Of a DNA stretch of 64,000 nt, positions 34,449-44,730 are shown piece by piece (the first letter of the stretch is position 1; every line of letters begins with the position of its first letter). The stretch comes from Melastoma dodecandrum (lineage: Eukaryota; Streptophyta; Magnoliopsida; Myrtales; Melastomataceae). The notes below the pieces were generated by a model. It was given only the letters and a program-made list of their open reading frames with translations. It made no database searches and was not told where the DNA came from. The position numbers and the translations under genes were made by a program. The DNA is taken from the NCBI GenBank assembly GCA_029817715.1, contig JARUPY010000533.1, positions 5,166,001 through 5,230,000 on the forward strand. Direction: 5' to 3'.

Positions 34449-36781
34449 TGTAACGACCCGAAATTCTATTATAATAGATAATGAAATCAATGTATATGTG
34501 ATGAGTTTGATGATCAATGAGAATGACTTGTGTATGAATGTTTAGACATGTGATGGATTAATGATGGATAGACAACCCCAGGCAAGTGTGAGGACAGTTT
34601 ATCCCCGTCGACGCGCAGCAAAGGAGGCGTCACTTTGCTCGCTTGCGACTGAACTACGATCGCGATGCAAGGAAGTGCAAGTCGACGTGAGATGCAAGTC
34701 GACGCGACTTAAGGAGGTGCGACTTGACATCATCAGCGACTGAGCAATGATTGCGATTCAGTATGTGCGACTTAAGGAGGTGCGACTTGACATCATCAGC
34801 GACTGAGCAATGATTGCGATTCAGTATGTGCGACTTAAGGAGGTGCGACTTGACATCATCAGCGACTGAGCAATGATTGCGATTCAGTATGTGCGACTTA
34901 AGGAGGTGCGACTTAACATCATCAGCGATTGATGAGTAATGATTAATTAGTCGGCTAAGTCAAGAGCTTCGAAGAAGCTGAATAAATTAGGATCGACCCT
35001 CGCATAGCCCAACGGGCGATGGTTTAGCACTGGACGAGTGTAGTCGCATTGCCCCAACGGGTGACAGGTGAGTGTGCGCATCGCTCGGAGGGCGAACCGT
35101 GGGCGATAGATGGGCGACCCCTGAGCTAAGCGATGAATGAGCATACCCATGTCACCTAAGAGACGATGGACAGTTGTACCATAGACAAAGACTTCCAAGA
35201 ATAAAATATGGCCATTGAATCATGTTGAGTAGATAACTCAATATATTAATATAATAATGTTATGGGAGTCCAAATTAGAATGATGGTAATTTGGACCTTA
35301 ACTACCAATGGATGAGGATGTGGGATTTCTTATGAAGGAGAATTGAGGCGGTGAACTCCTCTTAAAAGGAGGAGAGTTTGTCCTCTCCTACATACATATC
35401 CATACTTACACACCAAAAACACTTTGGGGAAAGGAAAGGAGAAAGGAGAGCTTGGGAAAGGCTTTCCGCCAAGAAGGAAGAGGAGAAAGTAGAGTGCTTC
35501 GATCTGACAAAGTGGATTCGAAAGCGAGAAGTGTAAGGCACCGAACGAGCGAGAGGCTAAAGGCAAAGGGGAGGCTACCTACACGGGCTGAAGTGGTCCG
35601 GCAAAGGGCGGAGCTCACCCGGTTGTGTGTAGAAGCAAGTGGACGGTAACCCCTACATCCCTCCTTCGCTTTTAAGCTTAGTTGTGGTGCATGCTGTTTA
35701 AATTCGTGGCTGTGGTTGGGCTGTGATTTGGAGATGGTTTGGGGAGGGTTAGAGGGTGGCCGAACCCCTAAGGTGGAGGGGAGCCACCCGAACCCCTCTA
35801 TGTTTGAGTATGTGTATGCGTGTGGTTGTTGGCTTACCGAAAGGCTGCGCTTGGGGCGAGCCTTGAGGGGAATGATTGCGGTCCTTAGGGGCTGGAAATG
35901 AGTGAAGTTAAGGTATGGAATAGGGGAGCGTTGAGCCCCGTGGTGGCTGCGCTCCACCTCGCGCTCTAAGAGCGGAATCGCGTGGCTTTGGCCATGAAAA
36001 TGAAAACGGCTAAGGCTGGAAATTATGCGGCGTTGTAAGGCCGGAATGGAAGCCTAGAAGGGCTGTCCCTCGTGCTAGAAAAGCACGGAAAAGTTATGCT
36101 CGGGGGTGGATGGGAGGTGAAACTGAATAGAGTAATATTCAGTGGAAACGAGCAAGATAAATGAGTGTGCTCAAGTCTGAATAAGGGACTGTATGAAAAG
36201 AGTTTTAATGTGAGGATTTGTGGCCATATTCCCCACCTTAAAAGGGAGTAGGAATGTGGTAGAAACAAGTGGAAAATGATGGGGGAAGGTCAAAGCCGAA
36301 TTGGTTTGTCATTGGGATGTACAGAAAACGAAAAACGGCCGAAATGATGATTAAATGGGTACACGGTTTCATTAGCCTAAGGGGAAATGTACTTGGAGTT
36401 TGGTTCTGAAATTTTAAGGGTATCTTCCTACCTTAGTTAAGGTGTGGGAAATGATAGAAACGAATGGGAATGGTTGGGAGAAGGTGAAAACCGAATTGGT
36501 TTAAGGTCAGGGTGTTTGAGGTCTCAAAAAGGAAAAACGGTTCTTGGACATTTTTGTTTGGAACGTGTGGTTTCTTGTGGATGTATGTGGGGTTAAAATG
36601 AAATGAATTCTAGTTTCTTGCAGGTAGTAGAAGTGTGTTTTGGGCTGCGCATCTTGCATGAAGAGACATTAACGAAATTTCGAAAAGTTTGAGCGTGTAG
36701 CTCACATGTGTGTAACGAATGTTCATTCAATCAATGTAAATGCAATGTTTTTGCATAAGTCAAATTGTTTCGATCCTTTCA
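34449..36781 (+). repeat. 5' LTR of the chromovirus
   Basis: 2333 bp, starting TGTAACGACCCG and ending TTTCA, two bases before the primer-binding site. It contains four copies of a 63-bp minisatellite, then a low-complexity coding-like stretch that carries no gene. Confidence 0.93.
34703..34945 (+). repeat. 63-bp minisatellite in the 5' LTR
   Basis: Four copies of a unit beginning CGACTTAAGGAGGTGCGACT start at 34705, 34768, 34831 and 34894; the last is diverged and short. Within each unit are smaller GCGACTT sub-repeats. The 3' LTR has five copies. Confidence 0.9.
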
Positions 36782-36783
36782 AG

Positions 36784-36796
36784 TGGTATCAGAGCC
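36784..36796 (+). other. Primer-binding site (initiator tRNA-Met)
   Basis: TGGTATCAGAGCC lies two bases after the 5' LTR. It is the standard complement of the 3' end of plant initiator tRNA-Met and primes reverse transcription. Confidence 0.95.
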
Positions 36797-37199
36797 TAGG
36801 ATCGTTTTGGAGTGATAAGGGTGGAATTTGAGTTGATTTTTGCATTGAAAATGCACTTTGTGCCATGCGCATGCGTATGTACTTGTTTGGATTGATTCGG
36901 AGTTGATTCGGATGAATTGGTATTGAGGAAAAAGTGAATGGAAAAGGGTTCGGAATTGCGAAATTATGTGTGTATGAGAACACATGAGTGGGTGTTTGGT
37001 TTGGAAAGTTTGAGGTTCAAACATCACGGAAGGTGATGGAAACAAGCGCTTGGTGCGCTAAAGGCATGGTGCCGTAAAAGAACACCTAAAAAGGGGGTTG
37101 ATTGAATTTGAAATGTGTGTATTGAGGCTGCAAATGTGCGCCTAAGTTGGAATGAATGAGATGTATTACTAAATGTTTGAATGGTGATTTGATAGGGAA

Positions 37200-40100
37200 A
37201 TGACGGATGAAGGAGTGCCTATAGCGGTACGTGAGTTCACTGAAGTGGAACATTCTCTTCCAGGGAAGAGGAAGGCATACCTTATGGGACAGTATCGGAA
37301 GATGGATCCTCCAAAATTTAAGGGGGACGAAGGGCCTGAGTTGGCGGAAGATTTTATCAATGATGTGGAGAAGATCTACGACTCCTTGGTGTGTACACCC
37401 GAGGAGAAATTGTGCCTAGCCGAATACTCACTTCAAAGAGGAGCGGAAACTTGGTGGAAGGCAAGTAAGGGGAGTGCCAAGATGGGCCAAAGTGAGGATG
37501 CTTGGACAATGTTCAAGACGGCATTCCTGGACAAATACTTGCCATTTTCTTATCGGACGGACAAGGCATTGGAGTTTGCTCAACTGAACCAAGGAAATAT
37601 GTCGGTAGATGAGTATGAGACAAGGTATACAGTTCTGTCTCATTACGGACCTGCCATGGATGAGTTGAGTCGGGCAAGGAAATTCGAATTGGGGTTGGAA
37701 CCCCATATCAGGATGCAAGTGTCTACGCTTTGTTTGACTACTTATGAGGAAGTGTACAAGAGGGCTCAGAATGCGGAAATGTCATGGAAGGCAGTGAAGG
37801 AAGTGGAAGAAGCTGAAAGGACAAAGAGAAGGGTGGAGGGCGGAATGCCTCCTCCTAAGAGGTTTAGGCCGAGTGGATCCTTCTCGGGTCAGAGAGGATT
37901 TGTGTCACGACCTCCGCGTCCTCCTATGCCTATGAGGAGCTTTAACCGAGGGGGAAACCAAGGCTCAAGGATGAGCGGCCCTCCCACTTGTCCTCGGTGC
38001 AACAAACAACATTTTGGGTTCTCATGTGTAACCAATGAACCCTTGTGCTACCAATGTGGGAAACCGGGCCATTTGAGGAGGAATTGCCCTCAAGGTGGTG
38101 GAGTGGAAAATAGCCAAAGAACCGGCATGAGTGCTCCAAGAGGAAGGGGTAGCATGAGATTGGGTCCGACCGTGACGGCCTCAAGAGGATCGGTGAGTGG
38201 ACCGGTGAACACCGCGAGGCTGAATGCGCTTACGGAGGATGAAGCGAATGCCTCACGAGGAGTGATCTCAGGTACGGTTCAACTTCAAGGTGAATTACTA
38301 CGTGCATTGTTTGATACTGGTGCGACGCATTCGTTTGTGGCACAAAGGTGTGTGGAATTGCATGAATGGCCGGTTGAGAAACTTAAGAAACGGATGCGTG
38401 TGGTGTTGCCTTCGGGAAATGAATTGGAAATAGAGGAAGCATGTTATGCATGCGAGTTGATGGTTGCGGGATTGAGTTTTGTGATTGATCTCATTGTGCT
38501 GCAGATAAGTGATTTTGATGTGATATTGGGCATGGATTGGTTGGCTTCGAGCCATGCTCAAGTGGATTGTGAATCGAAGCGACTTTTGATCACGGATGAG
38601 AAAGGGAAGTCCCGTGAGTACATAGGCCATGGAGGATACGGCCGAATTTTGATGGTATCTGCAGTACGAATGTACAGGTGGATGAGGACAGGACATGAAG
38701 TGTATCTTGCGTTGATGCTTAACAAAGAAGCTGAAATTTCAAGGTTGGAGCAAATAGAAGTGGTAAGGGACTTCGCGGATGTATTTCCGGAAGAACTGCC
38801 AGGATTACCGCCGGAGAGAGATGTAGAGTTTGAAATCTACTTACTTCCGGGAACCGCTCCTATTTCGCGTGCTCCATATCGAATGAGTTTGGTTGAGTTA
38901 AAAGAATTGAAAGCACAATTGCAAGAGCTTGTAGAAAAGAAATATGTACGTCCTAGTGTAAGCCCGTGGGGCGCACCTGTACTGTTTGTAAGAAAGAAAG
39001 ACGGCAGTATGAGATTATGTATAGACTATCGTTTGTTGAATCAAAGAACGATTAAGAATCGTTATCCTCTACCTCGTATTGATGACTTGTTTGATCAATT
39101 ACAAGGATCAGTTGTGTATTCGAAGATAGATCTTCGGTCGAGATATTATCAGATTGGTGTGAGGGAAGAGGATATTCCTAAGACCGCGTTTAGGACACGT
39201 TATGGGCATTATGAATTCAGAGTAATGCCGTTTGGATTGACAAATGCACCAGCGGTGTTTATGGGATTATTGAATCAAGTGTTTAGACCGTACTTGGATC
39301 ACTTCGTGGTGGTGTTCATAGATGATATCCTCGTGTATTCCAAGAGTTGGGAAGAACATAAAGAACACTTAGAGATTGTGTTGAAAACATTGAGGGAAAA
39401 CAAATTATATGCCAAATTGAGTAAGTGTGAATTTTGGCTTGAAAAAGTAGCATTCCTTGGCCATGTGATATCGGCCACCGGAGTGGAAGTAGATCCTTCG
39501 AAGATTGAGGCAATAAAAGAGTGGCCACGCCCGAAGAGTGTGTCGGAAGTCCGAAGTTTCTTGGGATTGGCGGGCTATTATAGAAGATTTGTGGAAGGAT
39601 TTTCGAAGATTGTAACTCCCATAACGAAACTCTTGAGGAAGGATGTCAAGTATGAATGGTCGGACAAATGTGAAACAAGCTTTGAGGAATTGAAGAAGAG
39701 ATTGACTAGTGCGCCGATTTTGACATTGCCAACGGGAATGGGTGGTTTTGTAGTATATTGTGATGCTTCGGCACAAGGCTTGGGTGGAGTGTTAATGCAA
39801 CATGGAAAAGTTGTAGCCTATGCTTCGAGACAATTAAGGAAGCATGAGGAAAACTACCCTACACATGACTTGGAATTGGCTGCGGTGGTGTTTGTGTTAA
39901 AGTTGTGGAGGCACTACTTGTATGGAGAGAAATTTGAAATCTATACGGATCATAAGAGTTTAAAGTATTTGTTTACTCAACAAGAGTTGAACATGAGACA
40001 ACGCCGATGGATGGAATTATTAAAGGATTATGATTGTACAATTGTGTACCATCCTGGAAGGGCTAATGTAGTGGCGGACGCATTGAGTAGAAAACACATA

Positions 40101-41471
40101 GCTCTCATGTGTTTGATTTTAGAAGAATCAAAGATGATCGAACAAATGGGCAATCTAAATATTCGATTGGAAGATTCAGAAGGAACTCTATATGTGGCCA
40201 GGGGACAAGTGGAACCGGAAGTGATTGGAATGATTAGAGACGCCCAAATTCGTGATGAATACTTGGTGATTGTAAGAGAAGGGCTTGGGACGACACCTTA
40301 TGAACGGTTCAAGTTAACAGCCGATGGGGTGCTAAAATTTCAAGGAAGGATTTGTGTTCCGGAAGATGTTGTAGTAAAGAAAAAGCTTTTGGATGAGGCA
40401 CATAAGACCGCATATGGTGTGCATCCAGGAATAACAAAAATGTACCGGAACTTGAGACAATTTTATTGGTGGCCTAAGATGAAAAGAGATGTCGCCAGAT
40501 ATGTGAACCGGTGCACCGTTTGCCAGATGGTAAAGATTGAACATCGAAAGCCAGGGGGATTGTTGGAACCACTGCCTGTACCCGAATGGAAGTGGGAAGA
40601 TATTGCAATGGACTTTGTGACGAACCTACCCAAGGGTAGTCGTAATATGGATTCGATATGGGTGGTGGTGGATAGGCTAACGAAGTCAGCCCACTTCATA
40701 CCAATACAGATAAATTGGTCTCTTGATGCCTTGGCAAAAATTTATATACGAGAAGTGATAAGGTATCATGGAGTGCCTCACACTATTACTTCAGACAGAG
40801 ACCCACGGTTTACCTCGAAATTGTGGAGAAGTCTCCAAGGAGCTTTGGACACAAAGCTGCAGATGAGCACAGCTTTTCATCCACAAACGGATGGGCAAAC
40901 GGAACGGACAATACAAACGTTGGAAGACATGTTGAGGGCATGTGTATTGGAATGGAAGGGTAGTTGGGTAGACCACCTTCCATTGATTGAATTTACGTAT
41001 AACAACAGCTATCATGCGAGCATTGGAATGGCCCCGTTTGAGGCCTTATATGGGAGGAGTTGTCGATCTCCTTTGTGTTGGATGGAACCGGGTGAGAAAG
41101 TATTTGATGGTCCAGAGCTTATCAAGGAAACATCGGAAGTAATTGCGGTGGTTCGAGAGAGAATGAGAACGGCTCAAAGCCGACAGAAAAGTTATGCGGA
41201 TCAACGAAGGAGACCCTTGGAATTTGGAGTCGGAGATAAAGTATTTCTAAAGCTCTCCCCCATGAAGTCAATGTTCCGGATGGGCAAGGCTCACAAGTTG
41301 AGTCCAAGATATATAGGTCCGTATGAGATAATTGAAAGAGTAGGAAAAATGGCGTATCGAATAATTATACCTCCAGAGTTGTCTCATTGCCATGATGTTT
41401 TTCATGTGTCCATGTTGAGAAAGTATGAGCCGGATCCGAAGACAAGGGTGGAAATGACCGCAACAACGTGA
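37200..41471 (+). CDS. Chromovirus gag-pol polyprotein
   Basis: 1423 codons without internal stop. Order: retrotransposon gag domain (about 30-200), CCHC zinc knuckle [14 protein letters not shown] (about 281-294), aspartic protease with [10 protein letters not shown] (Asp372), RT with catalytic FIDDILVYS (Asp708/709), RNase H starting at CDAS (Asp855), integrase with a zinc-binding H-H-C-C region (about 1082-1122), and D-D-35-E residues Asp1138, Asp1199 and Glu1235 ([17 protein letters not shown]). All catalytic residues are present. The protein ends abruptly in VEMTATT at 41471, just before a chromodomain that is encoded in another frame. The enzymes copy the element's RNA into DNA and insert it; with the chromodomain lost, targeting would be altered while catalysis may remain. 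Confidence 0.93.
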   Translation: MTDEGVPIAVREFTEVEHSLPGKRKAYLMGQYRKMDPPKFKGDEGPELAEDFINDVEKIYDSLVCTPEEKLCLAEYSLQRGAETWWKASKGSAKMGQSEDAWTMFKTAFLDKYLPFSYRTDKALEFAQLNQGNMSVDEYETRYTVLSHYGPAMDELSRARKFELGLEPHIRMQVSTLCLTTYEEVYKRAQNAEMSWKAVKEVEEAERTKRRVEGGMPPPKRFRPSGSFSGQRGFVSRPPRPPMPMRSFNRGGNQGSRMSGPPTCPRCNKQHFGFSCVTNEPLCYQCGKPGHLRRNCPQGGGVENSQRTGMSAPRGRGSMRLGPTVTASRGSVSGPVNTARLNALTEDEANASRGVISGTVQLQGELLRALFDTGATHSFVAQRCVELHEWPVEKLKKRMRVVLPSGNELEIEEACYACELMVAGLSFVIDLIVLQISDFDVILGMDWLASSHAQVDCESKRLLITDEKGKSREYIGHGGYGRILMVSAVRMYRWMRTGHEVYLALMLNKEAEISRLEQIEVVRDFADVFPEELPGLPPERDVEFEIYLLPGTAPISRAPYRMSLVELKELKAQLQELVEKKYVRPSVSPWGAPVLFVRKKDGSMRLCIDYRLLNQRTIKNRYPLPRIDDLFDQLQGSVVYSKIDLRSRYYQIGVREEDIPKTAFRTRYGHYEFRVMPFGLTNAPAVFMGLLNQVFRPYLDHFVVVFIDDILVYSKSWEEHKEHLEIVLKTLRENKLYAKLSKCEFWLEKVAFLGHVISATGVEVDPSKIEAIKEWPRPKSVSEVRSFLGLAGYYRRFVEGFSKIVTPITKLLRKDVKYEWSDKCETSFEELKKRLTSAPILTLPTGMGGFVVYCDASAQGLGGVLMQHGKVVAYASRQLRKHEENYPTHDLELAAVVFVLKLWRHYLYGEKFEIYTDHKSLKYLFTQQELNMRQRRWMELLKDYDCTIVYHPGRANVVADALSRKHIALMCLILEESKMIEQMGNLNIRLEDSEGTLYVARGQVEPEVIGMIRDAQIRDEYLVIVREGLGTTPYERFKLTADGVLKFQGRICVPEDVVVKKKLLDEAHKTAYGVHPGITKMYRNLRQFYWWPKMKRDVARYVNRCTVCQMVKIEHRKPGGLLEPLPVPEWKWEDIAMDFVTNLPKGSRNMDSIWVVVDRLTKSAHFIPIQINWSLDALAKIYIREVIRYHGVPHTITSDRDPRFTSKLWRSLQGALDTKLQMSTAFHPQTDGQTERTIQTLEDMLRACVLEWKGSWVDHLPLIEFTYNNSYHASIGMAPFEALYGRSCRSPLCWMEPGEKVFDGPELIKETSEVIAVVRERMRTAQSRQKSYADQRRRPLEFGVGDKVFLKLSPMKSMFRMGKAHKLSPRYIGPYEIIERVGKMAYRIIIPPELSHCHDVFHVSMLRKYEPDPKTRVEMTATT

Positions 41472-41647
41472 ATGAGAATTTGAGTGTAACCATAGTACCG
41501 GCAAGAGTAATCGGGCACAAGGAGCGAAAAACTCGAGGGAAGAAAACGCAACTGGTTTTGGTATTATGGAAGGGAGATGGAATAGAAGATCAATCTTGGG
41601 AACTAGAAGAACGTATGAAAGAGTTATATCCATCCCTTTTTGAGTAA
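41471..41647 (+). pseudogene. Out-of-frame chromodomain of the chromovirus
   Basis: In the frame one base off from gag-pol, 41471-41647 encodes a segment beginning near [15 protein letters not shown], with LVLVLWKGDG and SWELEERMKELYPSLFE before a TAA. The aromatic/Trp pattern VLWKG...SWELEE and ending YPSLF match the chromodomain at the C-terminus of plant chromoviral integrases. It directly follows the gag-pol stop, so a small indel around 41445-41470 separates it from integrase. Confidence 0.8.
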
Positions 41648-41673
41648 AAATAATTTCGGGGACGAAATTCCTT

Positions 41674-41686
41674 AAGGGGGGAAGAA
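41674..41686 (+). other. Polypurine tract of the chromovirus
   Basis: AAGGGGGGAAGAA abuts the 3' LTR start at 41687. It is the expected primer for plus-strand DNA synthesis and is intact. Confidence 0.92.
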
Positions 41687-44066
41687 TGTAACGACCCGAA
41701 ATTCTATGATAATAGATAATGAAATCAATGTATATGTGATGAGTTTGATGATCAATGAGAATGACTTGTGTATGAATGTTTAGACATGTGATGGATTAAT
41801 GATGGATAGACAACCCCAGGCAAGTGTGAGGACAGTTTATCCCCGTCGACGCGCAGCAAAGGAGGCGTCACTTTGCTCGCTTGCGACTGAACTACGATCG
41901 CGATGCAAGGAAGTGCAAGTCGACGTGAGATGCAAGTCGACGCGACTTAAGGAGGTGCGACTTGACATCATCAGCGACTGAGCAATGATTGCGATTCAGT
42001 ATGTGCGACTTAAGGAGGTGCGACTTGACATCATCAGCGACTGAGCAATGATTGCGATTCAGTATGTGCGACTTGACATCATCAGCGACTGAGCAATGAT
42101 TGCGATTCAGTATGTGCGACTTAAGGAGGTGCGACTTGACATCATCAGCGACTGAGCAATGATTGCGATTCAGTATGTGCGACTTAAGGAGGTGCGACTT
42201 AACATCATCAGCGATTGATGAGTAATGATTAATTAGTCGGCTAAGTCAAGAGCTTCGAAGAAGCTGAATAAATTAGGATCGACCCTCGCATAGCCCAACG
42301 GGCGATGGTTTAGCACTGGACGAGTGTAGTCGCATTGCCCCAACGGGTGACAGGTGAGTGTGCGCATCGCTCGGAGGGCGAACCGTGGGCGATAGATGGG
42401 CGACCCCTGAGCTAAGCGATGAATGAGCATACCCATGTCACCCAAGAGACGATGGACAGTTGTACCATAGACAAAGACTTCCAAGAATAAAATATGGCCA
42501 TTGAATCATGTTGAGTAGATAACTCAATATATTAATATAATAATGTTATGGGAGTCCAAATTAGAATGATGGTAATTTGGACCTTAACTACCAATGGATG
42601 AGGATGTGGGATTTCTTATGAAGGAGAATTGAGGCGGTGAACTCCTCTTAAAAGGAGGAGAGTTTGTCCTCTCCTACATACATATCCATACTTACACACC
42701 AAAAACACTTTGGGGAAAGGAAAGGAGAAAGGAGAGCTTGGGAAAGGCTTTCCGCCAAGAAGGAAGAAGAGAAAGTAGAGTGCTTCGATCTGACAAAGTG
42801 GATTCGAAAGCGAGAAGTGTAAGGCACCGAACGAGCGAGAGGCTAAAGGCAAAGGGGAGGCTACCTACACGGGCTGAAGTGGTCCGGCAAAGGGCGGAGC
42901 TCACCCGGTTGTGTGTAGAAGCAAGTGGACGGTAACCCCTACATCCCTCCTTCGCTTTTAAGCTTAGTTGTGGTGCATGCTGTTTAAATTCGTGGCTGTG
43001 GTTGGGCTGTGATTTGGAGGTGGTTTGGAGAGGGTTAGAGGGTGGCCGAACCCCTAAGGTGGAGGGGAGCCACCCGAACCCCTCTATGTTTGAGTATGTG
43101 TATGCGTGTGGTTGTTGGCTTACCGAAAGGCTGCGCTTGGGGCGAGCCTTGAGGGGAATGATTGCGGTCCTTAGGGGCTGGAAATGAGTGAAGTTAAGGT
43201 ATGGAATAGGGGAGCGTTGAGCCCCGTGGTGGCTGCGCTCCACCTCGCGCTCTAAGAGCGGAATCGCGTGGCTTTGGCCATGGAAATGAAAACGGCTAAG
43301 GCTGGAAATTATGCGGCGTTGTAAGGCCGGAATGGAAGCCTAGAAGGGCTGTCCCTCGTGCTAGAAAAGCACGGAAAAGTTATGCTCGGGGGTGGATGGG
43401 AGGTGAAACTGAATAGAGTAATATTCAGTGGAAACGAGCAAGATAAATGAGTGTGCTCAAGTCTGAATAAGGGACTGTATGAAAAGAGTTTTAATGTGAG
43501 GATTTGTGGCCATATTCCCACCTTGAAAGGGAGTAGGAATGTGGTAGAAACAAGTGGAAAATGATGGGGGAAGGTCAAAGCCGAATTGGTTTGTCATTGG
43601 GATGTACAGAAAACGAAAAACGGCCGAAATGATGATTAAATGGGTACACGGTTTCATTAGCCTAAGGGGAAATGTACTTGGAGTTTGGTTCTGAAATTTT
43701 AAGGGTATCTTCCTACCTTAGTTAAGGTGTGGGAAATGATAGAAACGAATGGGAATGGTTGGGAGAAGGTGAAAACCGAATTGGTTTAAGGTCAGGGTGT
43801 TTGAGGTCTCAAAAAGGAAAAACGGTTCTTGGACATTTTTGTTTGGAACGTGTGGTTTCTTGTGGATGTATGTGGGGTTAAAATGAAATGAATTCTAGTT
43901 TCTTGCAGGTAGTAGAAGTGTGTTTTGGGCTGCGCATCTTGCATGAAGAGACATTAACGAAATTTCGAAAAGTTTGAGCGTGTAGCTCACATGTGTGTAA
44001 CGAATGTTCATTCAATCAATGTAAATGCAATGTTTTTGCATAAGTCAAATTGTTTCGATCCTTTTA
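41687..44066 (+). repeat. 3' LTR of the chromovirus
   Basis: 2380 bp, starting TGTAACGACCCG and ending TTTTA where the 5' copy has TTTCA. It is 47 bp longer than the 5' LTR because of one extra shortened minisatellite unit (near 42067). Confidence 0.93.
41941..42230 (+). repeat. 63-bp minisatellite in the 3' LTR
   Basis: Five copies. The third, at about 42067-42113, lacks the 16-base TTAAGGAGGTGCGAC-containing part and so adds 47 bases. This accounts for the whole length difference between the two LTRs apart from a single base. Confidence 0.9.
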
Positions 44067-44730
44067 ACTGTTCCTTCTGTGGATCTGTAAACAGATTCGA
44101 TGACGCTTTCTCCAAGTGTTTGGATGCCTCTGATGTGCTTCTCTTTTTTTGTTTTTGATTTAACCTGCAAAACAAATAAAGATAACAGTCTACAGGAGGC
44201 TGCAGTCCCTCACCACTTACGCCTACTACAAAACTTTCTCTTGGACCTGCTATACGCCCACCTGGCGTTACAGACAGCTTTCCCGACCAAGTCCTTCGCA
44301 TCTCTGTAACCACCGACGCCTATGGAGTGGCTTCACCAATGCACACCCGCTGCAAACACACAAACAACAAAATAACCAACTACAGAAGGTTACACCTGCT
44401 ACGGACTCCTTCTCTCCGACCAACTCTGTACGCCGACCCGCCAACCGGCGGCCCTTCTCCCCAGGCCTGTTGCACGCAATCCGACGTCACGGACAGGGTT
44501 TCGATCGAGTCCCTCGGATCCGTAACCACCGGCGTCTTCGGAGCAACTTCACCCACGCTCAACCCGCTGTAGTGACCTCCTGTGAGAACGCTCACCTGGA
44601 GAATCCGTACACTTACACAACCGTTAAAGCTCCAATAACGTTGCGAAATGTCAAGACTTACCACGCTCAGTTACAATACAAATTAAAAATGTTTTTGTGA
44701 TTTTCTCTTATATAGCGGTTATGTCCTCCT
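44067..44730 (-). other. Right flank of the chromovirus, older repeat-like DNA
   Basis: Contains a diverged direct duplication of about 120 bp with a spacing of about 237 bp (44230-44350 and 44460-44580), each copy with a CCGTAACCACCGGCGTC-like core. Together with 34050-34448 it looks like one older LTR-type element in minus orientation that the chromovirus split. I cannot assign the family. Confidence 0.4.

Larger units (their letters stand above)
34449..44066 (+). mobile_element. Young Ty3/gypsy chromovirus (Tekay/Del-like)
   Basis: 9618 bp with two direct LTRs (34449-36781 and 41687-44066), a primer-binding site, a long gag-pol frame, a chromodomain segment and a polypurine tract. LTRs start TGTAACGACCCG and carry minisatellites. 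Flanking bases are GCTGT on the left (34444-34448) and ACTGT on the right (44067-44071), a 4-of-5 match to the expected 5-bp target duplication. By eye the LTRs differ at about eight substitutions, a 1-bp gap and one repeat unit, so the insertion is recent. The chromodomain and the CGGGGACGAAATTC motif before the polypurine tract fit the Tekay/Del clade. Confidence 0.92.

Noticed and set aside
34703..34945. Regularly spaced repeats resembling a CRISPR array
   Set aside because: The units are contiguous 63-bp minisatellite copies without unique spacers, inside a plant LTR.
35406..35957. 183-codon minus-strand frame, repeated at 42692-43243
   Set aside because: It lies within the chromovirus LTRs and is duplicated only because the LTRs are. 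No protein motif; a chance frame.
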